DNA from: Zanthoxylum bungeanum
Lineage: Eukaryota; Streptophyta; Magnoliopsida; Sapindales; Rutaceae
Direction of reading: 5' to 3'
DNA length: 64,000 nucleotides
Assembly (NCBI GenBank): GCA_019454045.1
Contig: SKCR01031827.1
Coordinates: 1-64,000 of the forward strand
Shown here: positions 36,503-48,873 of the stretch, one piece after another
Position numbering within the stretch: position 1 is the first letter of the stretch
Layout of the letters: every line of letters begins with the position of its first letter
Notes under the pieces: model-generated
Seen by the model: only the letters and a program-made list of their open reading frames with translations
Database searches by the model: none
Told to the model about the DNA's origin: nothing
Made by a program: the position numbers and the translations under genes

Positions 36503-37240
36503 GTCACCCTCACTTTGATGGGACTTGTGCAGTGTGTGACTTTGAACAATCCTATCAAAGTTATGCAGTGCATTTTCACTTACCTGGCTCGGCTACTACC
36601 TCGGGTTGAGTTGGTACTGCAGCGGACCTCGATCCTGGGACGCGTCCCGATAACTGCAACCGACAACGGGGGCTCCTCTACCCAACACCGCTGACTATAG
36701 GGGCCTCGCCCTCCAACTGATGATGTAGTGGGTACCTCGACCCTGGGCACCTCGACCCGGAACTACAACTGACAACGGGGGCACCTCGACTCTGGGCACC
36801 TCGACCCAACACCGCTAACTATAGGGACCTCGCCCTCGAACTGATGATGTAGTGGGTACCTCGACCCTGGGCACCTTGACCCGGAACTACAATTGACAAC
36901 GGGGGCACCTCGACCCTGGGCACCTCGACCCAACACCGCTGACTATAGGGACCTCGCCCTCGAACTGATGATGTGTCTCCATACCCGGAGATGACATGAT
37001 ATGGGCCTCGCCCCCAAGCTGATATGGGCCTCGCCCCTTGGGACTCATCCCAAAAATTGAAATTGTGTTGACGCTGCTTGGCTCATTTCTGCCGCTTTCT
37101 CCTTTCTTCGAACCTGCGAACACAAAACAAAAACAAACACGAAGAGAATGCAATGTTACGTGTATGCATGAATGATTTTCTTATTTCGTTGGGTTAGGTC
37201 TTCTGCTAATTCCCGTGGTAACTGTTCGGTCTTCTCCCCC
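36503..37240 (-). repeat. 3' untranslated region of element B with ~124-base tandem repeats
   Basis: The polypurine tract is AAAGTGAGGGTGAC (minus strand, 36503-36516). Tandem units of about 124 bases, recognised by CCAACACCGCT at 36682, 36806 and 36930, consist of 'gggcacctcgacc' and 'ctcgccct' words. A minus-strand 88-codon frame (36887-37153) is repetitive (PKGRGPYQLGG) and not a recognised protein. Confidence 0.8.
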
Positions 37241-37846
37241 TCAGGCAAAGTATTGCTTCAATCTGTCTACGTTGATCGGCTCGGTGAACTCGTTTCCTTC
37301 CAAGTCTGATAGCTTCACTGCTCCATTTCCCATTACCTTCTGCACTATGTAAGGTCCTTCCCAGTTTGGTCTGAATTTTCCTCTCGGATCTGTCGTCGAC
37401 GGCCTCGACTGCTTAAGTACCAAATCACCATTTCTGATCTTGGTAGGACGCACTTTCTTGTTGAATGCTCGGGCTAGTCTCTTCTGATACAACTGCATGT
37501 GGTACAAAGACTTCGTTCTCTTCTCATCCAATAGTGCTAACTGATCAAACCTCTGTGCGGCCCAATCCTGTTCCGGTAATTCTGCCTCTGTTAATACCCT
37601 CATAGACTGTATTTCCACTTCTACCGGCAATACTGCTTCCATTCCATAGACCAAAGAGTAAGGTGTGGCCCATGTTGCTATTCTTACTGATGTTCTGTAC
37701 CCCCACAAGCATACGGTAATTTCTCGGCCCAATCTATGCAATTTTTTGTCATCTTGGCTAGGATCGTCTTTATAGTCTTGTTGGCTGCCTCAACTGCCCC
37801 ATTTGCCTGCAGCCTGTACAGTGATGACTTGTGGTGGCCTATCCCA
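37241..37846 (-). pseudogene. Element B integrase, C-terminal half (split by copia)
   Basis: A 166-codon open stretch at 37241-37741 holds the integrase C-terminal region: WATPYSLVYGMEAVLP, MQLYQKRLARAFNKKVRP, GDLVLKQ, GKFRPNWEGPYIVQKV. 37742-37846 encodes, in another frame, the segment around the catalytic glutamate (compare SPYRPQANGAVEAANK in element A). It is interrupted at 37847 by the copia LTR. Integrase would join element DNA to the chromosome; this half cannot act. Confidence 0.9.
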
Positions 37847-39962
37847 TGTTGGTTTTTATTAAGGTCCCAAGATCAAACAAGCAATGAAATTAATGTGTAA
37901 ATACATCGACGAAGATAGCGGAATACTTACATCGATCGGTTGAGTCGATTTGAAGACGTTTCAAGCCAAAAACCTCACTGCCTTGCTCAAGCCACTGCAG
38001 CAGTCCATGCTCACTGGTTTGGCAGTTTCGGGTCTCAAAACGAAGCTCCAAACTCCGTCGGATGAGTCCCGCCTCATGGGTGAACCTCCCTAACACCTTC
38101 GTAATGTTCACAAGTGTGCTAGCACTAGATATCATCAAATGAAATCCACTCATTTGCTTCCCAAAGTCACGCCCAAACTGGTATGAAACCAGTGAAGAAG
38201 AGCTTCAAAATGGCGTGAGGAGAAGAAAGAAAAGGGTGAGAGAGAGAGATGGAAAAAGTGAGTGAATGTTGTAAAGCATTTACCAAAAAATGCATTATAT
38301 ATTTTCCAAGAAAATATGCTAAAACCATTTACCAAATCATTTATCAAATAAAATAAAATGATAAAAGTTATTAGCTTGTCACTATTCCACCAACTTGCAT
38401 CACTATTCACAAGTCACTTTAATAAAGTGATGTGATGCAAGTCAATCAATCAATCCTTCCATCAATCAATCAATCAATCAATCACTCAAAGTGACTTTTG
38501 ATTTGACGCTTGATGTGACGATTGATTTGACGCTTGATGTGACTTGCGATGCCGCACTCGAATTCGAAATACGAATGCGCTCGCAATCACACTCGGGCTC
38601 GGGTTCGTTAATTCCAAATTAACGATTTTTCCGTCGCGTCGTAATTAAATGATTACGCCTAGCGAATTCACTATTCACGTCGCTAACGAATTAATTCTAA
38701 ATTAATTCGTTCGCCCGAATTAAAATCTAATTTTAATTCCGCGTCGAAATCTAATTTCGTTTAATATATCGAATATATTAATTTACCGATTAATTCCAAA
38801 TTAATCGTTATCTCTCTCTAGACGATATTTTATCCTAGATAAAATATCTCCGTAATTAATCCTAGATTAATTTTCTCTTTCTTCTATATAATCCCAGATT
38901 ATTAATGAGTGCGAGTTATGCGTCATCGGTGCATTATCGGGAAGCGACCCATGAGATCTCCGGATAAGTTGGCAGTAAATACGGTCGTCGGAGTATCCGA
39001 ATCACGTACGTACCAAGTACTACGTTCTACCGATTTACGAGACAAGGTCGACTCCTAGCAAAGCACCAAGTCTACCCAATTCTCCGGACATATCCTTTAA
39101 AGAATATTAAGATCTATATCAAGCGTAGTATACAATTGTATTGTATTGCGTATATCGATCCAGTATCGGATGATCACATGTTAGGCCTGGGGCTGGAAAT
39201 GTGTCTGCCCTGTACGAACATATATCGGACATCAAGCAACTAGTCTCTTTAAATCGGGCAATACTGACCTAGTCATATTGTCCCGACGGTTGCAACCTTT
39301 TATAGAGCACTAGTTCTGTATCCTGCGTGATCATCAACTCCATATGTCTGAAGTGACACTTCCATCTTGACATCACACCCAGTGCACTACGATTCCTGAT
39401 AAACCCAGAAGAGGTGAACACAGAACCAGTTAAGATCCCCCAACCACCAAAACCAAAGTTTACCGATTGTCGCAAGTACTAGCGATGCAAGTCTCAGGTT
39501 AAGACCATATACACCTACCCTGATGCGGCCTCCCATAGACACGCAGACATACTACCAATGGGATTCCGCGGGGTCTATCCAGAGCGAAGCTGTTTCCCGT
39601 ACCATCGGTGAAACACGACCTCCTATCGCACTTGCATAAGTATCCAATACTTATATATATGAGAACTATGTCGTTGTGCCCTTACAACGCACACAAGTGC
39701 AATACTAGCCTATTCCGCATTATCGATGTCCAGTCTCGATAATACTACGGCTAGGGATATTTAATGATTAATCCTTCGTGGACTGATACTGTCTCATATC
39801 ATCTCAATCCAGGAACTAATCATAGGGACCTCTCTTCATTTATATATCTATGGTGATCTAATCACAAATGATGAGAGTGCAATTTCCTATTACATAGTTA
39901 ATTTGCTACAACAACACAATGATCTATGCAAATAGTGACGCTATGGGTCATATTATCCAACA
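37847..39962 (-). repeat. 3' LTR of nested copia
   Basis: 2116 bases, almost the same as 43846-45946 (single-base differences and small indels such as 37988 'aagcc' against 'acgcc'). It holds an ATCA tetranucleotide run (about 38440-38485). Short minus frames (37890-38410) recur in the other LTR only because the LTRs match. Confidence 0.93.
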
Positions 39963-39973
39963 ATCTCCCACTT
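39963..39973 (-). other. Polypurine tract of nested copia
   Basis: AAGTGGGAGAT on the minus strand directly next to the LTR. Confidence 0.88.
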
Positions 39974-42250
39974 GGCACATAGCGAGTCACTCAAGTGTCC
40001 AACACCCGAACTATGTATGGTTCACTCAAATTGCTGAGAAAAGGTTTTCGTCAGCGGATTTGTTTGATTATCGTTTGACGTGATTTATACGATCATCACA
40101 TCGCCACGATGTATGATCCGAACGAATCAGATGATATAGAAGTATATATCTGGATCATCGATGAGACCTTTAATTCCTTAGCATGTGCTGACGCCTAGCT
40201 CAGCTGCTAACAGAACTATATCTAATCTAATTAGATTTATTTCAATCCAAAAGACTTCTATTGCTGCCTCAGCTGCAGGAATAATCCGCATTTGTTGTTT
40301 ATTCGGCAACAGTTATCTTGCTTGGAAGATTTCCAGCTCACTGTCCCGTTATTCAAACTTTATAGTACCGTAGTATTTAATTGTTTGGAAACTTGCTGTA
40401 GTGATCCCAGTCACTTCAAGTTCTCCTTCTCCATAGTTTAAGACAGCATCTTTAGTTCTCTGAGATACTAACAGATGTTCTTAATTTCAATCCAGTGACT
40501 ATCACTTGGATTGACCCTATTGTGACTCCATATGCTCGAAGCGTATGAGACACCAATACAAGTACATTTTAAATGTACAATTTCTCAGAGAGTGTTAACA
40601 ACTCCAATCTATCCCAGTAGATCTTTATTCCTTGAATAAAGGTTGTTACTCCCCAGATTCTACGGAGAATTTCTATGAAAGAATATCTATGAAAGCTAAG
40701 CTTTCACCAATTGCTTTATGGGAATTTCAATGTCAGTGCGCCTCTCCCACTAACCTCCTTATATACAAGAATTATTTCGTTTTGAGTTAAATCATAAACC
40801 ATTATGATTATTTCAAAACGTCAGTTCCAAGAACCTTATGCTTGCTTCAATCCAAACATGGATCGAATAACCCGCAAACCTTATTTGTCGGTTATACAAA
40901 ATCGTCAGAATGTTATAAACATTCTCCAAAATGTTTCCTTTTCAGGAAAGTGATTTTGATTTGTAACTGACATATTTCATAAATGAAATATACAGTTATC
41001 AACAAGCATCTTCAAAATGGATTTACCATGGCAACAAGCAAAAGGTTGAACCGTTATTAACACGATGTTGATAACGATACCTTCCGTCACAAGCCTAGTT
41101 TGTACGTTGGTATGTTGCCATCCTTGTATGTCTTCCTTGAAGACGTTTAATGTACCAATAGGCACAATGCCTTGTGGTACAACAACTAGTATCCGAAATA
41201 GCTGTTATACATGGAATCCATTTCGGACTCATGTCATTTTGCCATAATAGGGAGTCGATACCTCGTATCACTTTCTCAAAATGTAGTCGGTGGATATACC
41301 TTCATAAGATTGACATCTTTATGTGGTTAGATCAGAAACCCATACCCTAGGTTGTTTTCTGACTCTATCTGATCTACGAAGTTCTTGTGTATTTGAAGAT
41401 TAATGGTACAGATTCATCATTGATGAACTGTTTGTGTTCCATTACGGACTTCGTGCCTAGAACAGTATTACTCCGATTTTCATCGAGTATCACTATCCTC
41501 CCACTGACCACTGCATATCGATATTCCTTTCAGGAAAAACCGCATGGTGAGAAACAATCACATTGTTCTCATGTGAGATTTGCAAGTACTATACTTAAGG
41601 TTTCCCTTAGGAAAACCTATATTGGCACTTATCCAATTTGGGTCTTTTAGTTGGTATCATCCAAACGTCATGCCTAGCATACCCAAATTATCAGGAATGA
41701 GAAACCCCGTTTCTTCCTTGTTCATATCCTATATGACATCTGTCAATCAGATTTTCATGGAACCTTATTCTAAATAAGTTTTGCACTGTAAATACATATC
41801 CTGTAGAAGGAAATAGTAGCTCAGAGCGACTCGTGATAAACCTAATCATGTCCAACAAAATTCGGTTTTAGTTCGGACACACCGTCTAACAGACGTGTCT
41901 CGAGAGGAGTCCTTATATGAAAGAATACCGTACTCTTTCATGTAAATATGAAACTTACTGCTTAAGTATTTTTCATTACGGTCTTACCGTGGCAGCATAA
42001 TACTATAGCCGATCTGTTTTTTCTATTTCGTGTCGAAATTCTAAAGTTTCCGATTTGTGTTCTTTAAAAGAAACACATAACCATAACGGGATGCTACATC
42101 CGTTAAGGTCACGAAACATTCATGTTCACATCTAGCCCAGCTAGATATGGGCCCACTAACTTCACCATGAATAGGGCTAACAGATCGGTGGCCCTTATAC
42201 TATTACCAAGTAAATAGTATTTTAGGTACTTTACCTAATAAACTAGATTC
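39974..42250 (-). pseudogene. Degenerate copia pol in nested element
   Basis: Minus-strand traces match the plus-strand pol at 26.7-29.2 kb: the RNase H end (compare 29107-29210) at 39980-40070, an RT segment near 40625-40680 (compare 28325-28375), DGNIPTYK...GLVTEG near 41085-41135 and the integrase-proximal RATDLLALF / GPYLAGL near 42130-42180. No frame exceeds about 90 codons and stops are dense. Gag is not recognised. Not functional. Confidence 0.75.
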
Positions 42251-43831
42251 GCAGACCTCATTTGAATAGTCAAATCAGTCCTAGTACCCACTCTTCAAAA
42301 GTGTGGATATACGAGTCTTCTTCAATTGTGTCCTAGACAGAATGCCACAAATAAGTCTCTATTGATCAAATCAATTTGAGCTATTTATTTGTCATTTTAT
42401 ATGTTTGAGATTTTTCTTTATATTCAAAATATAAATTATGTTATTTACATCTAATGTACTTTATCTCAGTATCATCTTTATATAACAAAACACTTAGTGT
42501 TCTATAATATAAAGGTTTTATCCGCAATGGATTAAACACTGATATAGAGATAATATCTCTAGTCAAACTAGTTACATTATAACAGTTCCTAATTTAAGTA
42601 CATACCCAAAGGGTAGTTCCTAAACTTAGGTATCCACGGTCGAAACAGCGACTTTCGTCCAGTTTCCGATTTGCAGAGAAATCTCGGTTTAAAGTCAGTA
42701 TCCAACTCATAGCGGATTCTGAACATCAATACATATATTTTATGTACCACACTAAGTATTTAAAATCCAATTTCAATACTAGTAGTGAACATAACTTTGA
42801 CAAATATTTTTAAAGTTAGAGCCTCGCCCTTTCTTTAACTCCTTCGTGTCTTCCATATCCAAATGGTAGTCACTTCGGATATGTCAATTATCCTTTTCAA
42901 TATTTCACAAACCTTTGGCCAGCCTTGGGTTTCGGAATATCGAAACGATGTGCACCTTGTGCTACATGCCCAATTGTAAACTTTGACTTTTCTCTCCACT
43001 AGAATAGTCAATTAATTCTCCAAGAATTATTAATTGCAATTTTAATACTTTTAAATCTAATGATAGATTTATTATAAGTATATTAATTAAGCATTAAAGT
43101 CATCATCACATAAATCAAGCTTGATAAATCAAGCCCAATAGGCCCAAATATAACTTTAAAGTCCAATTTCCAAAATTAGGCCCAATTAATTAAATTACCA
43201 AATTCCAAATTCGCAATTTAATTACCTAAAGTGTATTACATGATTAATCAACTAAATCATCATTTCCAAAACACTAAATTAGTCCAATTAATCATGCTTA
43301 AATCATTATCACATGTCCAACACATAAAATGAAAAATCAAACCCATTACATGCTTCTTTAGTCTCGGCCAAAAGAGGGATTTTGTGTCCGATTTGGTTTC
43401 AATCCAATCGAACCCATAATCGACATTAAATCACCATCCTAAATGATTTCATACACATCCAATGTCACAAAATCAAAAAAAAAATACCAAGACATTAGGG
43501 CAATAAACCTATTCGACCAACATGAAGATTTTGGGGTTTTTGTTCAATTCCCAATCCAATCCAATTCGATTCAAATTAACATCAACCTAAATGATTCTAA
43601 CTCATCAAATGAATCAAAATTCAAAAATTCCAAGAATCCAAAATCAATATACCATTCGGCCAAGGTAAAGTATTTGGGGAAAATAATTCCAAATCATTTT
43701 TCAACAAATTGGTCCAACCAAAATGAAATTAAACATGTTATAAGCATACTCAAACAATCAATTTATTCAAATCATGCTCAAATCACATTTACCCAAATTT
43801 TAAGCCCTACAAATTTCATGCTTGAACCTAA
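42251..43831 (-). other. Leader/gag-region remnant of nested copia
   Basis: AT-rich, no recognised gag. The segment next to the primer site is full of 'ggcccaa' words, like 18000-18650. A 147-codon plus-strand frame (43443-43886) crosses the PBS and LTR edge and is rich in Asn, Ser and Ile, so is probably chance. Confidence 0.55.
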
Positions 43832-43844
43832 GCTCTTGATGCCA
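43832..43844 (-). other. Primer-binding site of nested copia
   Basis: TGGCATCAAGAGC on the minus strand, a two-change variant of the TGGTATCAGAGC type, one base from the LTR edge. Confidence 0.8.
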
Positions 43845-43845
43845 T

Positions 43846-45946
43846 TGTTGGTTTTTATTAAGGTCCCAAGATCAAACAAGCAATGAAATTAATGTGTAAA
43901 TACATCGACGAAGATAGCGGAATACTTACATCGATCGGTTGAGTCGATTTGAAGACGTTTCAAGCCAAAAACCTCACTGCCTTGCTCACGCCACTGCAGC
44001 AGTCCATGCTCACTGGTTTGGCAGTTTCGGGTCTCAAAACGAAGCTCGAAACTCCGTCGGATGAGTCCCGCCTCATGGGTGAACCTCCCTAACACCTTCG
44101 CAATGTTCACAAGTGTGCTAGCACTAGATATCATCAAATGAAATCCACTCATTTGCTTCCCAAAGTCACGCCCAAAATGGTATGAAACCAGTGAAGAAGA
44201 GCTTCAAAATGGCGTGAGGAGAAGAAAGAAAAGGGTGAGAGAGAGAGATGGAAAAAGTGAGTGAATGTTGTAAAGCATTTACCAAAAAATGCATTATATA
44301 TTTTCCAAGAAAATATGCTAAAACCATTTACCAAATCATTTATCAAAAAAATAAAATGATAAAAGTTATTAGCTTGTCACTATTCCGCAACTTGCATCAC
44401 TATTCACAAGTCACTTTAATAAAGTGATGTGATGCAAGTCATCAATCAATCCTTCCATCAATCAATCAATCAATCAATCACTCAAGTGACTTTTGATTTG
44501 ACGCTTGATGTGACGATTGATTTGACGCTTGATGTGACTGCGATGCCGCACTCGAATTCGAAATACGAATGCGCTCGCAATCACACTCGGGCTCGGGTTC
44601 GTTAATTCCAAATTAACGATTTTTCCGTCGCGTCGTAATTAAATGATTACGCCTAGCGAATTCACTATTCACGTCGCTAACGAATTAATTCTAAATTAAT
44701 TCGTTCGCCCGAATTAAAATCTAATTTTAATTCCGCGTCGAAATCTAATTTCGTTAATATATCGAATATATTAATTTACCGATTAATTCCAAATTAATCG
44801 TTATCTCTCTCTAGACGATATTTTATCCTAGATAAAATATCTCCGTAATTAATCCTAGATTAATTTTCTCTTTCTTCTATATAATCCCAGATTATTAATG
44901 AGTGCGAGTTATGCGTCATCGGTGCATTATCGGGAAGCGACCCATGAGATCTCCGGATAATTGGCAGTAAATACGGTCGTCGAGTATCCGAATCACGTAC
45001 GTACAAGTACTACGTTCTACCGATTTACGAGACAAGGTCGACTCCTAGCAAAGCACCAAGTCTACCCAATTCTCCGGACATATCCTTTAAAGAATATTAA
45101 GATCTATATCAAGCGTAGTATACAATTGTATTGTATTGCGTATATCGATCCAGTATCGGACGATCACATGTTAGGCCTGGGGCTGGAAATGTGTCTGCCC
45201 TGTACGAAACATATATCGGACATCAAGCAACTAGTCTCTTTAAATCGGGCAATACTGACCTAGTCATATTGTCCCGACGGTTGCAACCTTTTATAGAGCA
45301 CTAGTTCTGTATCCTGCGTGATCATCAACTCCATATGTCTGAAGTGACACTTCCATCTTGACATCACACCCAGTGCACTACGATTCCTGATAAACCCAGA
45401 ACAGGTGAACACAGAACCAGTTAAGATCCCCCAACCACCAAACCAAAGTTTACCGATTGTCGCAAGTACTAGCGATGCAAGTCTCAGGTTAAGACCATAT
45501 ACACTACCCTGATGCGGCCTCCCATAGACACGCAGACATACTACCAATGGGATTCCGCGGGGTCTATCCAGAGCGAAGCTGTTTCCCGTACCATCGGTGA
45601 AACACGACCTCCTATCGCACTTGCAAGTATCCAATACTTATATATATGAGAACTATGTCGTTGTGCCCTTACAACGCACAAGTGCAATACTAGCCTATTC
45701 CGCATTATCGATGTCCAGTCTCGATAATACTACGGCTAGGGATATTTAATGATTAATCCTTCGTGGACTGATACTGTCTCATATCATCTCAATCCAGGAA
45801 CTAATCATAGGGACCTCTCTTCATTTATATATCTATGGTGATCTATCACAAATGATGAGAGTGCAATTCCTTATTACATAGTTAATTTGCTACAACAACA
45901 CAATGATTTGTGCAAATAGTGACGCTATGGGTCATATTATCCAACA
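43846..45946 (-). repeat. 5' LTR of nested copia
   Basis: 2101 bases, near-identical partner of 37847-39962. An ATCA run is at about 44436-44482. It ends CCAACA then TCCCA. Confidence 0.93.
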
Positions 45947-47140
45947 TCCCATACCTCTGTAACATGCCTTCGTCTCTCCTTGAAACTGGACCCCGTTGTC
46001 TGTCAAACATGATGCGGCATACCATACCGAAAAACGAGGTTCCGAGCTATAAACTTTGCCATCTGATTTGCTTTGCGTAACATTACGAAATGATTCGGCT
46101 TCCACCCACTTCGAGAAGTAATCTACTGCCACTACTATGAAGCGATGCCCATTTGATGCATTCGGTCGAATTTCCCCAATCATATCAATCCCTCATGCTG
46201 AGAAAGGCCACGGCTCTGAAAACCGTGCAACTCTGTGTGCGGTAAGTGATTCAAATTACCATGTGCTTGACAGTCATGACAGTGCTTCACCATCTTTGCG
46301 CAATCTGTTTCCATGGTCGACCAATAAAAACCTTGTCTCACTATCTTGCGGGATAGATTCAACCCGTTCATGTGTGGACCACATATCCCGTCGTGTATTT
46401 CTTCCATTACATGCTGAGCTTCTTCTTTTCTCAAACACTTCAGCTGAATACCATTTGTCTGCCTCTTATACAGTTCCCCTTCCAAAATCACATACTGGGA
46501 AGCTAACTTCTGAATGGCTATTCTGTCTTTTCTGCTTGCCCCTTCCGGGAGTTCACCATGTTCCAGATACCTCTGAATGTCATAATACCAAGGTTTACCG
46601 TCGTCGACCTCAACCTCCAGAATTCTTTCTATCTCATAAACAGGTTGGCTTGCTGTTGTCAGTATCAACGGTCTCATCACTAACTTTTCTGGATTTTCCC
46701 AAGTCGCTGCAAGTGTAGCCATGCATCTGCCATCTGATTCTCTTCTCTCAGTAAGTGCTGAAACTTACACTCGGGGATAACCTGTGCCAACTTTCTGAGG
46801 TGAAAAAGGTAAGGTTTCAACCGTTCTTCTTCAATTCCCATTCTCCTCGCATCTGCTGGACTACCAACATAGAATCTCCGTAGACTTCCACACTCCCGAC
46901 CTTCAAGGCTATCAATGCTGTCAAACCAAAAGCACATGCCTCATACTCGACCATGTTTTTAGTCACTCTGAATGTCAACCTCTTGGCCAAAGGCAAAGTT
47001 TCTCCCTCGGGGGTTACTATCACGATCCCGATTCCGGCTCCCTTGTAATTCACTGCTCCGTCAAAGTACATCTTCCATCTCTGAACTGTTATTTCGGATC
47101 TCTTCTTCTGGAAATTCAAACTTATACTGATCCCCCTCAA
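45947..47140 (-). pseudogene. Element B second RNase H and integrase N-terminal half
   Basis: Minus strand, three frames. 46817-47140 holds the second RNase H (MYFDGAVNYKGAGIGIVIV, MVEYEACAFGLTAL, VYGDSMLVVQQM). 46180-46722 holds the linker and HHCC zinc finger of integrase (HVMEEIHDGICGPHMNG, HCHDCQAHGN). 45932-46183 holds the first part of the catalytic core (MIGEIRPNASNGHRF, VDYFSKWVEAE) and a frameshifted TDNGVQFQGE. Frameshifts fall near 46180 and 46690-46820. Element A carries the same stretch in one frame. Confidence 0.88.
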
Positions 47141-48873
47141 CAGGTTGCATTGCCAGAAACTCTGCTACTGCTTGCCCTTTGATCACTTTGGAAGTGAGAT
47201 ACTCAATGTCAAACTCTATCAACAATACCAACCATCTGCCCAATTTTCCCACTAGTGAAGGCACCGAATGAAGATATTTCAGAGGATTTTCCTTTGCCAC
47301 TACCTGGATCTTGTAAGACTGGAAGTAATGCCGTAATGTTTTGGAAGCCCATACCACTGCAAGACAGATCTTCTCAACTTCTTGATACCGAGCTTAATAC
47401 GGAAGCATCTTCTTACTCAGATAGTAAACTGCATGTTCTACCCCTGTCTCATCTGCCTGATCATTGCCCCCAGTGCTTCTGATTCTATAGCCAAATACAA
47501 TATCAAAGGTCTACCCGGTCTCGGAGGTTTCAATACATGAGGCTTTACTAAGTACTCTCTGATCTTGTCGAAGGCTGTCTGACACTGTTCATTCCATCTC
47601 ACTGGCTGATCTTTTCTCAACAGTTTGAAGATTGGCTCACATACTGATGTCAACTTGGCAATGAACCGACTGATGTACTGAATCTTCCCCAAGAAAGCTC
47701 TGACTTCTTTTTCTGTCTTCGGTGCAGGCATTTCTGTGATTGCCTTGATCTTTTCGGAGTCTACCTCTATTCTGCCCATTCCCACTGTATGACCAAGCAA
47801 TTTCCCTAATGTCACCCCAAACACACATTCTTGGGATTAAGCCGCAGGTTGTATCTGTCAACTCTCTAATGGAACATTTCCAGTGCTTCAATATGCCCAA
47901 CCCTTGTCTCTAATTTCACCATCATGTCATCCACATACACCTCAATCTCTTTGTGCATCAAGTCATGGAATAATGTAGTGGCCATCCGCTGATAGGTAGC
48001 CCCCGCATTTTAAGCCCAAACGGCATAACCTTGTAACAATAAGTACCCCACTCAGTAACAATGCAGTCTTATGTTTTTCTTCTCGGCCATGAGAACCTGA
48101 TTGTAACCTGAAAACCCATCTACAAATGAATACATAGCTGATAAAGTTGCACTATCAACCAGAACATCTATATGCGGCTGAGGAAAATCATCTTTCGGAC
48201 AAGCCTTGTTGAGATCTCTGTAGTCCACACACATTCTGACCTTCCCGTCTTTCTTTGGCACCGGTACTATATTAGCCAACCATTCAGGATACTTTACTTC
48301 TTCCAGAAACCCCACATCTATCTGTTTTTTAACCTCCTCTCTGACTTTCTCAGCCCATTCTGGTCTCATCCATCGGATTTTCTGTTTTACTGGCCTCATA
48401 TTCGGATAAGTTGGTATTGTGTGTTGGGCAATGTTTCTGTCTACCCCGGGCATGTCCTCGTAAGACCAAGCAAACACTTTGGCATATCTGACCAACACTG
48501 CTTCTAGTTTTGTCCTCTCTTCAGAGGTAACTTCACTTGCAATCAGATTTCCTTGGGGTTCTCAAGCGTGCCCAAGTTAAATGCAGTAGTTGTTCTGGCG
48601 AACTGATATCAAATATGCTTGATTCGTGCAGAGTAAATGGAAATGACTCAGGCAAGTAAGCAAAAGAATGTCTTTATTATTGGATAATGCGGAAGTACAT
48701 TCAAACAAATCAGGAATGTAAATGTCTTCATCATCTATAGACACTTCTTCCTCTGCAATCAGGTCTTCCTCAGGCTTTTCATCCTCTCCCAGAGTCAGGC
48801 TCTCCAACTTCATCATTCTTCTTCCCATTCTCTGCTTCCACAGCTTTTTAATCAGCGGTTTCTCACCCAACAA
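47141..48873 (-). pseudogene. Element B reverse transcriptase and RNase H
   Basis: Minus strand. 48052-48498 holds the RT fingers/palm start (YPEWLANIVPVPKKDGKVR, FVDGFSGYNQVLMAE), then shifts frame at 'AEKKNIRLHC'. The catalytic YVDD region (about 47930-47950) and the thumb lie in another frame. 47438-47824 holds the connection/RNase H start (LGKIQYISRFIAKL, LILYLAIESEALGAM). 47061-47357 carries the RNase H end (VWASKTLRHYFQSYKIQV). At least four frame breaks. No functional enzyme. Confidence 0.88.

Larger units (their letters stand above)
37847..45946 (-). mobile_element. Nested non-autonomous Ty1/copia element
   Basis: 8100 bases between two copies of TCCCA (37842-37846, 45947-45951), a perfect 5-base target duplication. 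Removing the element plus one duplication restores the integrase sequence seen in element A near 57260. LTRs are TGTTGG...CAACA on either strand. The primer site next to the right LTR and polypurine tract next to the left LTR fix the minus orientation. The ~3.9-kb interior has copia pol traces but no useful frame. Confidence 0.95.

Noticed and set aside
36887..37153. 88-codon minus-strand frame shared with 56302-56568
   Set aside because: It lies in tandem-repeat 3' UTR, and both copies are close relatives, so sharing does not show selection. No known domain.
43443..43886. 147-codon plus-strand frame
   Set aside because: It runs across the primer site and into the LTR of the minus-strand copia element and has Asn/Ser/Ile bias of AT-rich DNA.
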